NCBI GenBank assembly: GCA_036346255.1
Contig: CM070622.1
Span: 30,344,751 to 30,408,750, forward strand
Reading direction: 5' to 3'
DNA: 64,000 bases
Origin: Ampelocalamus luodianensis
Taxonomy: Eukaryota; Streptophyta; Magnoliopsida; Poales; Poaceae
A model generated the notes under the pieces. It was not told where the DNA came from. It saw nothing but the letters and a program-made list of their open reading frames with translations, and searched no databases. The stretch's first letter is position 1. Every line of letters starts with the position of its first letter. Shown here in pieces: positions 33,579-43,134 of the stretch. The position numbers and the translations under genes were made by a program.

Positions 33579-35309
33579 TATCCAACTAGGGGTGAAAACG
33601 GATTGGGTAGTTTCCGACTGATCTGAACGAAAACGAATTTGGATTGTTTTGGATCGGATTTTTCTCGAATAATTCTCGGATCAGAAACGGATACGGATTA
33701 TTTTGTCGGAAATGAATACGAATACAATAGCCCAGTATCCGTCGAATACGAATACAACTTATCCGAATTATAAGAAGACAAGATATCCGATAATTCAGCC
33801 CAATGGCCCAGACGGCCTAGTCTGGTCTACTTGTCATCGGGAGAGAGAGAAAGAAGTAGAGAATGACATATGGGACCTTGTGTCTATGAGATAGAAGGAA
33901 GAAAGAAAGAAACAGAGGACCATGGTGGCGGCTCGGCTTGGCGGTGGTGCCATCGAACGATGGCGCGGGAGGGCAGAGCGGTGGGCAAAATGGAACAGTG
34001 GCATCCCGGGGAGGTGATGGGAGGTGGCAGCGCGAGCGGAGCGGACGGCGGCGGCGGGAGAGCGGAAACGGTGGTGCTCTGGTAGTATTCTCAGGGAGGC
34101 GGCGTGAGCATTGGAATGGCGAGGGCGAGGGGAAGCCACCGGGTCACTCGAGGAGGCCGAGGGTGGTCCGAGGCAGCGAGCAATGTCAGCCGGCACCGAA
34201 GAAGAAGGGGCGCTGCGGCGCGGGGCTCCACAGAGGTTCCTTGGTCAAATGGAGAGGGGGAAATGATGGAGGACGCTCAGGAACACGATATGACGCAATG
34301 TCTTAGCAAAATCCTCATCGGAGAGAGACATCAGGGTGGGGTGGTGTGTCGGCCGGCAGCGGTGAAGAACTCCACTCTCGACAGAAAAATCTCCCACAGC
34401 TCCCGCTCCGCGGCCTCGATCTCTGCCTGCTCCTTGTTCGATTCGTCTTCAAGTAGCAGCTCCGCCTCCTCCTTGTTTAAGCCTGTCGGCGAGAGGAGGC
34501 GGCCCGGTGGAACAGGCGAAGGAGTGCGGCCTGCTCCCCACATCCATCGACCACCGGCTCGAAGGGGTGTTACCGACGCCATCGCATCCCGTCAGCCAAA
34601 ATGGAATACAAGTGGCCACATTTTGTACCGGCAAAAAAATTTCGGTCGGTTCCGGGCGTTCCGGCTAGCTCCGGGCATTCCGGCTGAAATTGAGCATTTC
34701 GGGAAATCACGAAATCGACGGTCCTTAGTTGCTCACGTCAGCTTGAGTTTGGATATGCCACCTCCAAGCATCCATGTAGAGAAGTGGGGAGAGTAAATCT
34801 GTGGAAGTATCGTGTAGATAGAGATAATCTAGTTTGGATCTTGATAAAGGAAGAGATGGGTGGTGGTGCTTGATGTCGTGTGGATGTGTACTGGGATTGG
34901 TGGCCGGTCTCTGTGGAGTGGGTTACAAGAATGGTTATTTAGATACATGTCACTGCAAAGTTTTTCTTTCGAAATATGCCACTGCTAATATATGAAAATT
35001 GAAAACATGCTATTATAATTTTTTAAGACCATAATGTGCCTTATTCCTCCTCCCATTCTCCACCTCCAATGTTATGTGTGGTTACTGAAAATATAAATAA
35101 TTCATAAATATTGGGATCAAATAAACTAGTTATATATTTTCATTAATATCTAACGTACAATTGAATGAGTTTTCACGTTCTGAAACATACCTGTGACCCG
35201 TGACCGTATTCATTTCGATTCGTACTTACTCTGTATTTGTATTCGATATTATTCGTATCCGAGAAGAAAAAAAATATGACAGAGATCCGTTTTCACCCCT
35301 ATATCCAAC
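33579..35309. mobile_element. Ac/Ds-like hAT element (1715 bp) in the SAC3C intron
   Basis: The element proper is 33587-35301. The inverted repeat TAGGGGTGAAAACGGAT is matched by ATCCGTTTTCACCCCTA, very close to the Ac/Ds terminus TAGGGATGAAA. A perfect 8-bp target duplication TATCCAAC lies at 33579-33586 and 35302-35309. Subterminal regions repeat GAATACGAATAC-type words. The centre (33900-34760) is GC-rich. On the minus strand 34331-34582 reads EEAELLLEDESNKEQAEIE followed by ERELWEIFLSRVEFF, which looks like a captured helical protein segment. I do not recognise the donor and see no transposase. Confidence 0.9.
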
Positions 35310-35757
35310 AGTGGTGGTATTTACCATCCACATGGAATAACTGATTTACCAACCAAAAACAGTGCTACAAACTCACGTTTATATTTTTACTGTAATCTGA
35401 ATGAATTTATGTAGATTATACAATAATCAAATAACTATTAGAAATTTATGTGGATTCAATTCCTTTTTCTAACACTTGGTTACCTGTTAGTTTTGCAGAA
35501 CTATCTCTTCTACAAGTGTACAGGCATGTCGGATATACGTCCTCTCCCAGTCTTGCGAGGAACAATGGACTATCTTTTTGCATTTGCTGGATTCTTCAGA
35601 GCACCCCTTTGAGGTAGTTCATGATTTCTTCTTTGACAGGACAAGGTCTGTGAGACAAGACCTTAGTATGCAGAACATAGTGGATGATCAAGCAATTCAA
35701 ATATATGATGATGTGGTGCATTCCCATCTTGTGAATTCCTTTTCTCACATTAACCAT

Positions 35758-35897
35758 GTTTTCATCTTGTTGGATGCGCCTCTGAGTTTTATGATCTTCA
35801 ACTGCCTGGTTCTTTGGGTTGAAATTTCAATTATATAACACCAGATTTTGAATAGAGTTTAGATTGATTTTCCTAGAACCCAACTTTGGTATGATAA
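35758..35897. other. SAC3C intron remnant
   Basis: Sequence following the GT donor of the last recognisable SAC3C exon. It is cut off by the LTR-like sequence at 35898. Confidence 0.4.
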
Positions 35898-37139
35898 GTG
35901 TGGCGCCCCGTGTCATTACCCAGAGGGTAATCATACTAAGCAAACAGATTACTATTCATCTGTCTGGTAAAACACTGCTCCAACGAATAGTAAGTCTTAC
36001 CAGAGTTTACGCAGCAGAACAATTAGATAGAAACTGCACTTTATTAAATAGTTAGCTACGCAAGGTTATGGTCTTTAATACAAACAGTAATTTACAACTG
36101 ATAAATGTGACTAAGTCCCCTCACTTGCCTTCCTTGCTCCACCTGTCTTCTATTCGTCCCACGCGTCGAATACGGCGCCCATCTCGCTCTGGTCCTCATA
36201 GTCAACACCCTCGCCGCATGCAGTCTCATCTGCACTTGCGGGCCCTTCATCCCACTCAGGATAGCTCTCGATCGGACTAGGGTCTAACAAAGGAAAATGC
36301 TAGCAAGTTTGAGTACTAGTGTACTGAGCAAGCATTATTAGCAATAATGCGCTGTATGACTCATCTCTTGTTCTTTACATCATTTTCTACTTCATCTATG
36401 CTTCTGAAAATAACTCATTAAGACATTAGGTGGGAAATTTTAATTCTAAAAAGACTACTAGTCACTCAGAGAGAAGATAGACCCCTAGCGGTTCCCGTAG
36501 ACTCCAATCCAGGAGACTAGCATGAATTCATGATTTTGTATAGTACTCCGCAGGCTTGTACCATTTTACCCATAGTTATTCTGAGCTCTTTATGAGTTAG
36601 GTCCATCGTATTTCCTTTGATGAGACTTTGAGTTCAGAATACAGAATGTTTTTCAAGTTATATGACTAAGTCTCCACCCATTACTTTTCGTCAGTGTTCG
36701 AAGCGCACCCCGTCCTCCACCAAGTTCCAATAATGTTAGTTGGGGTGTTCATCTCTCATGCACCCCAACACTCTACCGTTGCGCTACTATAACGCATTGG
36801 ATTCTCCCAGTTTCGGACTATCCTACTGGCCCTGAGTTCATTATTCTTACTCAACCCATACAATATTACTTACCCGCTGTGGAGAGGATAAATTACGTAA
36901 CAAGATAGCATTTTCTGCCCGTCGAAACGGGAAAATAGTTGGCACTTAAATACGGCCTCTGCTCCGGGTGAGAGTTTTGTTGATCCTTATATATTAACCA
37001 TATGTAAAAAGGTCCCACCTCTTGCCTCATCATCATCTTTTTCTCATCTCCTTCCCTTGCCCCGGGCCCCCTTTACCAGCCACAATATTAACTCTTTTCT
37101 CACCTTTTTCATCTTTCTTATTTTTCATCTTCATCTCAT

Positions 37140-37640
37140 TTATTCGATTTGATTTTGAGACATAGTTTTGATGCAATATATAAATATATATGAGACAGCA
37201 ATATACAGTTTACATTTAATATAACTATATTTATGTTCAAGAGAATAGCTTGCCTTCGTAGTAGAAGAAATGGTCGGTGCCGACGAATTCGATATCAGGT
37301 ACTCCGGTCTGCGTGGGTTCGTCCTCTGTAGCAATGCGGTAGCACGAATAATATATAGATAAATACTTAGTTGATTTTGAGTGATATTACACATACATAA
37401 GTTAGTAGCCTCTACTTTGTTAGCATATTTTGGTTTAACAGCATTTTTCTGTCCCCACTAAGTTAGCACTCCCCAAGAGTGGCCATTCAACTGTTTAATC
37501 GTTCTAGGGTCGTGGTTGCCGAACTCGCATTTTACTCGTGCGAAAAGAACTATTACCAGCGTTTGCATGCAACTTAGGTTTATTTATTTTACTCGGGTGT
37601 GTACGTCTATCGCTATTGTTCTAATTAAACTTGGGGTTGC
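37140..37640. other. AT-rich stretch inside the LTR-like region
   Basis: No coding region or separate element end was recognised. Short TATA-rich words only. Confidence 0.3.
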
Positions 37641-37874
37641 TTTGGTTTAATTAATTTACATGATTAAAATATTTCAATATGCCCGACTATTTGTCAACAA
37701 TTACAGGTTTACTACACACGCAAACTCACTTTTTATTAACAGAAATTACGGTATTTTGTCTTATTCTAATAATTACTTAAGAGACGGATTTCAAGACTAA
37801 TTAGCCCGACGTGACCTAAATGAATTCGTTTGATTGCACAAATACGCAATGTTAACATCTATTAATTTTATTGC

Positions 37875-37877
<3 letters not shown>

Positions 37878-37949
<72 letters not shown>
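37878..37949. repeat. Compound (CT)n(AT)n microsatellite
   Basis: About 30 bp of CT dinucleotides run directly into about 40 bp of AT dinucleotides, immediately left of a MITE. Confidence 0.9.
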
Positions 37950-37955
<6 letters not shown>

Positions 37956-37959
37956 TTTC

Positions 37960-38301
37960 CTACTCCTAAGTAGTTACTCCTTATTTTTTATCTTATATAT
38001 CTCACAACGTAGGGAGTATCTTGCGCAACCGAGAGTATGTATGTGTAGTATACTAGTATATAAGACCATATATGTGGTATGTACACATTTTCAGAGGTGG
38101 TATGTATAATTTTTAGACATACTTCTTTTTATGTGCGAATATGAAGGTATTTACAAAATATGCTAAAAACTATGAACTCTTTTGTAAATTTTTCGCGTGG
38201 TTCATATTAGAGTATCTTATAATTAGTATATAAGTGATAATGGAGTATGTCAAGTTCTTTTAGGTGGTATATCAAAGGTGGGAGTAACTACTCCTAAGTA
38301 G
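37960..38301. mobile_element. TA-associated MITE, copy 1
   Basis: Termini CTACTCCTAAGTAGTTACTCC and GGAGTAACTACTCCTAAGTAG are inverted repeats. The interior (GAGTATCTTGCGCAACC, GGTATTTACAAAATATGCTA) is shared with the second copy at 41.4 kb. There is no coding capacity. An AT microsatellite lies on each side. Confidence 0.75.
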
Positions 38302-38309
38302 AAAGTATT

Positions 38310-38313
<4 letters not shown>

Positions 38314-38394
<81 letters not shown>
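38314..38394. repeat. (AT)n microsatellite, about 80 bp
   Basis: A long uninterrupted alternating AT run, likely cruciform-forming and length-variable. It follows the MITE directly. Confidence 0.95.
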
Positions 38395-38397
<3 letters not shown>

Positions 38398-38588
38398 TTA
38401 TAAAAGTTCTCCGGAACTTATACACTTTCCTAATTTTTCATATACTTAAATTTTCTAACCCTAATCCTACTCCCACCTAATCCCTCTCACCAAACCCCTA
38501 ATTACTTCTCTCCGCACCACCCAAACTGGCCGAACTGCAGAAGGCCTCCTGCCTTCCCCGTTCTATCTTCTCCGCTAGAACTTTTTTT

Positions 38589-38936
38589 ATTAATTAATAT
38601 TTTTTAATTTTATTTTAAAGTTAACCATTCGCGAACTTTATTTTCAATTCTAACCCATTTGATCACGTCACCACCCATAGCGTGACAAAACAATATTGTC
38701 ACGTCGTAGGATAAATCTGAAAAATAATACTTTTTGTCACGCCACTGGTGGTGACGTGACCAAACAACACTGTCACGCCACTAGTGGTGACGTGACAATA
38801 ACTTGATCAGATTCGGGCTGACGTGATAGTGTTGTTTTGTCACGTCATTGGTGGTGACGTGACTAAAAGGGTCAGAATTGAAAATAAAGTTTGCGAGGTT
38901 AACTTTAAAATAAAATTTAAAAAAGGATTAAATAAT
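38589..38936. mobile_element. Fold-back element with an array of 25-bp palindromes
   Basis: The arms are about 110 bp inverted repeats (left TTTTAAAGTTAACC then ACTTTATTTTCAATTCTAAC, right the complement). Between them, GTCACGCCAC(T/C)(G/A)GTGGTGACGTGAC-type palindromes occur at about 38735-38760, 38771-38796 and 38838-38863, with a degenerate one near 38660-38685. Each contains TGACGTGAC, which includes the TGACG core bound by plant bZIP factors. No protein is encoded. Confidence 0.75.
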
Positions 38937-38973
38937 AATAATAATTCTTTCCACCACTCATTTCTCATACGTA

Positions 38974-39499
38974 CCTCCTCCTAGGGATGGCAATGAAGCC
39001 CCATTCCCTACTCCTCGACGGGGAATTCACCCATTAGGGGACGAGGATAGGGTTATTTCTTCCCCCACAGGGATGCTAATATGCTAATACAATTCCCCAT
39101 CAGATGAAGCGAGAATAGGGCTATTCCTCTACTCCTCATCCCCGCTACCCGTATGAGCCCCCGATAATATATATAGGTCACTAGTCCACTACCATACAAC
39201 CCGATAAGGCGATAGCCAGATAATCTCATTTGCATCTTTTACTTTTCAAATACTAATTAATTAAAAAGTATTATTATTTTAACATTACACATGAATGTTC
39301 ATACTCATTTATAATATTATGGATCTTATTATCTCTTCTTTTAGAATCCAACCTTTGGATCGATAGGGATAGGAAACAAAGGAAGAATAGCAACCAAAGA
39401 CAGAAATGAGGACGGAGATGGAAAATTTTGTCGCCAGAATGTTCCACCGCTTCCCGACTTCCCAACGGGGAAGGCCCCGTTGTCGTCCCTACCTCCTCC
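38974..39499. mobile_element. hAT element (510 bp)
   Basis: The element proper is 38982-39491. The left end is TAGGGATGGCAATGAAGCC and the right end complement is TAGGGACGACAACGGGGCC. A perfect 8-bp target duplication CCTCCTCC lies at 38974-38981 and 39492-39499. Non-autonomous. Confidence 0.88.
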
Positions 39500-40911
39500 C
39501 ACTGGGGTCTTGCTCCTTCGGCGCCGCCTTCCTTCCGCCTGCCGCCGCCTCCTGCGCTCGGCTCCCCTGGCTCCCGGTCGTCGGCCCGCCGCCTCCTGGT
39601 TCACCCCCGCTCCACCCGGCTCCGGCTCCCCCGCCGCTCGTCGACCCGGCCCCATGGCGCTGCCACCCTCTGCCTAGCTCGGCCCCGGTGCCTCCTCTTG
39701 GCGCTCCAGGCTCGGTTTTCCCCCCTCCAGTTCTTCTATTTCATTTTGTTAGCTTCGGTTTCACAGATGCATTGAGGATCTTACGGTTTGCTGTTCTTTC
39801 TTGTTGTTATGCTCATGCATGAGGGACTGGAGATGGACGTGGATGTTGGATTCGGTTTGCTACTGAGGTATGCCCTCACCTTAATCTCCCTCTCTAATCC
39901 TCCCCCTATTGCTCCGTGATGTACATATGAGGCTATGGATGATGCTCCCGGTGATAGATAGTGGTTAGTGTTCTTGCTATTAATGTTGCATGCTCTTGAT
40001 TAGCTCCTGATGTGGTACTGACGGGCGAAATGGCAGCGGGGTAGGGATGGGTTACCTCTGCTGGTTCTGCCGGCGGTGGTGGCCGGTGTTGGTCGATGTG
40101 GGGCTGCCGGCAGTGGTGGTGGGGTGATCGTCCTCCTGCTGGTCTCAGCGTCACCTTTGCTCTCCGGTCTTCTCCTTTCTCCCTGACTCCCCGGGTGAAA
40201 GGGAAATGGTGGTGCTGTGGTTTGCTTGACCTGGGTTGTGAATGGGTGCTTGTGAGGAGCTGACTACCTGCGCAGGGGGGATGGCTTTGGGCGCAGGAAG
40301 CCTCTGGATATGCGGGGCTGTGCTACCCGTGATGCGGCATTGAAGAACAGGGGGAAAGGAACAAGGGGGGCTGTGCTGGCTTCGGCTGCTAGGCTGTGCC
40401 ACCTTGTGATCTGCAGTGAGGAATAGGAAGGGGAAATGAGGAATGGTGCAGGGGGATGATGGTTCGGCTGCTAAGATAATTGGATGGAATAGCAAGGAGG
40501 GTTTCAGCGAGAGAGCATGCAAGGATTTAGATTGTACTATAAATTAAATGATGTATTTTTTGTATTTTGGTTGGGGTTGTAAAATGTTCTTGTAAGTAAT
40601 GAATTCTTGTATGCTGCTCCGATGGAAATAATTATTATAATTTAGTTACGATTTTGGTTTTACTGCTTTACCGGTGATTGTAAAAGATTCTTGTATTTGA
40701 TTTTAAGATTGAATGGATGATGATAAATTGATTTGGAGATCTTTATTGTAAAGTTGGAGAAGTAAACCCGACTACTATCGAGTTGTTATAAGTTCGGTTT
40801 GTTTAATATCAACCTGACACTGTGGTTAGCTTACTGCTAAGACGGATGCAATTACTACTAATTACTGGTTACTGATATTTAATTTAGTCTTAATTATTCG
40901 GGTTATCACAA

Positions 40912-41397
40912 AGAGATTCGGAGCTGGAAACTCTTTGTAGAATATGTGGACTCGAAATTAGCAGAAACGGAGACACTAAAGCTTTTGCTCCTAAACAAAC
41001 AAGCTTCAGCCTACCAACATCCATATCTTTGGAATACGAACTCTTTTGTATTTTTTATCTATTTTTTGTATTTCTTAATCTATATATGGTATACACCCTT
41101 GTACTCTCTATATATTGGGATTTTTGGCCGATACGGCCAGTTTGCAAACCGTATTTGCAGTTGTGGCCATCGCGGTTTGGTATTTGCAAAAATGACGACG
41201 TTATCAAGACTCGGACTTTGGATTTTTCATATTATTTTTCAAATACAATGCTATTGCATACGCTTTGCATTTGAGGGGATGTTAGAATAGAACTCTTCCG
41301 TATTATTTCCTTATCTGTTTTTTGTATTTTTTTTATATGTATATGGCATACACGCCTTGTACTCCATATGTGTGTGTGTGTATTTCGTATTTATATA
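40912..41397. other. Intergenic with a repeated LTR-like segment
   Basis: The order AACTCTT(T/C)(T/C)GTATT, TTTTTTGTATTT, TATATGG(T/C)ATACAC, CTTGTACTC occurs at about 41039-41108 and again at 41291-41363. This looks like a duplicated retrotransposon piece. GTTAGAATAGAACTC near 41281 resembles a copia LTR start. No gene is seen. Confidence 0.4.
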
Positions 41398-41744
41398 TAC
41401 TCCCGAGAATAGTTACTCTCTATTTCGTATTTCACAATGTAAAGAGTATCTTACGCAACCAAAAATATGTATGTATAGTATATGAGTATATAAAATCACC
41501 TAGATGGTATTTACATATTTTCATATGTGATATGTATAATTTTTTAAACATACTTCTTTCTATATGCGAATACGAAGGTATTTACAAAATATGCTAAAAC
41601 CTATGGACTCTCTTGCAAATTTTTCATATGGTTCATATTGGAGTATCTTATAATTAGTATATGAGTATACTCAAAGTGATAAAGGAGTATGCCAAGTTAT
41701 TTTACGTGGTATATCAGAGGTGGGAGTAACTACACCCGGGAGTA
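41398..41744. mobile_element. TA-associated MITE, copy 2
   Basis: Same family as the element at 37960. The ends are TACTCCCGAGAATAGTTACTC and GAGTAACTACACCCGGGAGTA, and the interior words are in the same order. It is followed by a short AT run. Confidence 0.75.
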
Positions 41745-42143
41745 AAAAAATATTAATCATATATATATATATATTGCACATTAAACCTCTCGAATATACA
41801 CAATATTCATATTAGCATTTACATCTCAAGGGAGATTGAAAGATGAAAAGAACATTGTAATGTATCTCCAGTAGACTGGACAATGTATGGAACACCATAC
41901 GAGATAAATCTATACCATTAACTATCAGGTTCTTGTTCTACGCATGCAAAAATAGTATAGGGAATTCTGATCATTTTAGTAGCCAAAATTTAGAATTTAT
42001 ATCACCATTGTATTCATAAAGAACACGGAATGAATATCGCAAAATTTAGTCACATCCTTGCAACAGCAAGCTCAGACGGGCATATCTTAGAGTGAACACC
42101 CAAATGAACTTTACAGGAAACAAGGATGCCATTGGTGCAACAT

Positions 42144-42681
42144 ATCATGAATAGGGTGTCACGGATCGAATAGTGATTTTTTTCGTATTTGTATTCGTAT
42201 TTTTTAAACGAATACAAATATTATCAAATATGAATCGGATATTATAATAAATACAAATTGAATATCTACTCAATTCGGTCGGATTCAGACATCCTCATAA
42301 CTTACGTAATGGCAAGATATTTATGATACTTTATCATCGTACATAACAAACTTAACCATTCTAGTTTATCTATTTCACCTAAAAACATGAATTCACATTA
42401 AACTAAAAATACTCATCCAACTAATTAGCCATACTGCAATAAAATATGTATATTATTTTATCAAATTCGAGTACAAATACGAATGGTACGGATAAATAAC
42501 ATTTTGGATGTCAAAAGTCTATACCATATTTGTATCTATATTTTTTATGCGAATACGAATACAAATAGGAGACAAATTATTAATCAGATGGGGAAAAAAT
42601 CCAAATCATACCGTATCCTATTGAATACGAAAATCGAATAAAACGGATAATTTATATCCGATTAACACCCCTAATCATGAA
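42144..42681. mobile_element. hAT MITE (522 bp), absent from the paralogous block
   Basis: The element proper is 42152-42673. Ends are TAGGGTGTCACGGAT and (complement of right end) TAGGGGTGTTAATCGGAT, with perfect 8-bp duplication ATCATGAA at 42144-42151 and 42674-42681. The paralogous block at about 58072-58090 reads GCAACATATCATGTCCCATATC, the uninterrupted target, so this insertion is specific to copy 1. The interior is rich in CGAATACAAATA-type words, like the ends of the Ac/Ds-like element at 33.6 kb. Confidence 0.92.
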
Positions 42682-43134
42682 CCCATATCGAGGTTAGCAA
42701 TATCCTGATCAATTCTGCTCCAGTTTCCTCATGTCAGTCTCATCATTCCATGGCTAACATCCAACAAGACGGACAATTTCCCACCTAAAAGCATTTATAT
42801 GCAATGAACAACTATGTCTGAAAACTGAATTCTGAACTAGGAATTGTTTGAAGGGCAAACACAGTGGTGATAATAGATTGAAGTCATAACCTCGCTTTGC
42901 ATAGACGCACGAGCTCTACTATCAGCTACGTTTATAACAATCCAGCACCGGATAATGGACGTAACAGTTTCTCGCAAAGAGAACACAGGGCAAATCGCAA
43001 CCTCACACAAACTATACCGCGAACCTAAGATGAACCTAAGATGAACAACCAAGTACTAGGCAAGGCTAGTCTATGAATACCACAGTTTTTTTTTAGTTTT
43101 AATAAAAACAATGACGTGTTTGGTAACTACAGTA

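Larger units (their letters stand above)
31913..35757 (+). pseudogene. SAC3 family protein C fragment (SAC3/GANP domain), broken
   Basis: Two exons remain. Exon a, 31913-32001, encodes REGALRDLVLLERVGGDP and ends SIAVKK. Exon b, 35491-35757, begins FCRTISS and contains DSSEHPFEVVHDF and DRTRSVRQDLSMQNI, the hallmark of the SAC3/GANP/THP3 fold. SAC3-type proteins act in mRNA export or processing complexes; SAC3C is the small plant form. The exons join in phase 0. Exon b contains two insertions relative to the conserved reading: 2 nt at about 35527-35528 and 1 T in the run at 35575-35579. Together they restore frame but replace about 17 residues, where the expected SDIRPLPVLRGTMDYL lies in another frame. 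No first exon or later exons were found, and transposon DNA lies on both sides. The intron carries a tandem repeat, a SINE-like piece and an Ac/Ds-like element. Confidence 0.75.
35898..40911 (+). mobile_element. Probable long LTR (about 5 kb) with later insertions
   Basis: The left end TGTGGCGCCCCGTGTCATTACC and the right end CGGGTTATCACA have the TGTG...CACA form of long Tekay/Del-type gypsy LTRs. An internal word GAGTACTAGTGTACTGAGCAAG is typical of that group. The GC-rich 39.5-39.8 kb part resembles a leader. No primer-binding site or second LTR follows. The flanking 5-mers are ATAAG and AAGAG, which do not match, so a solo LTR is not proven. Later insertions include a MITE, a palindrome-rich fold-back, a hAT element and long AT runs. 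No gene was recognised in the rest. Confidence 0.45.
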
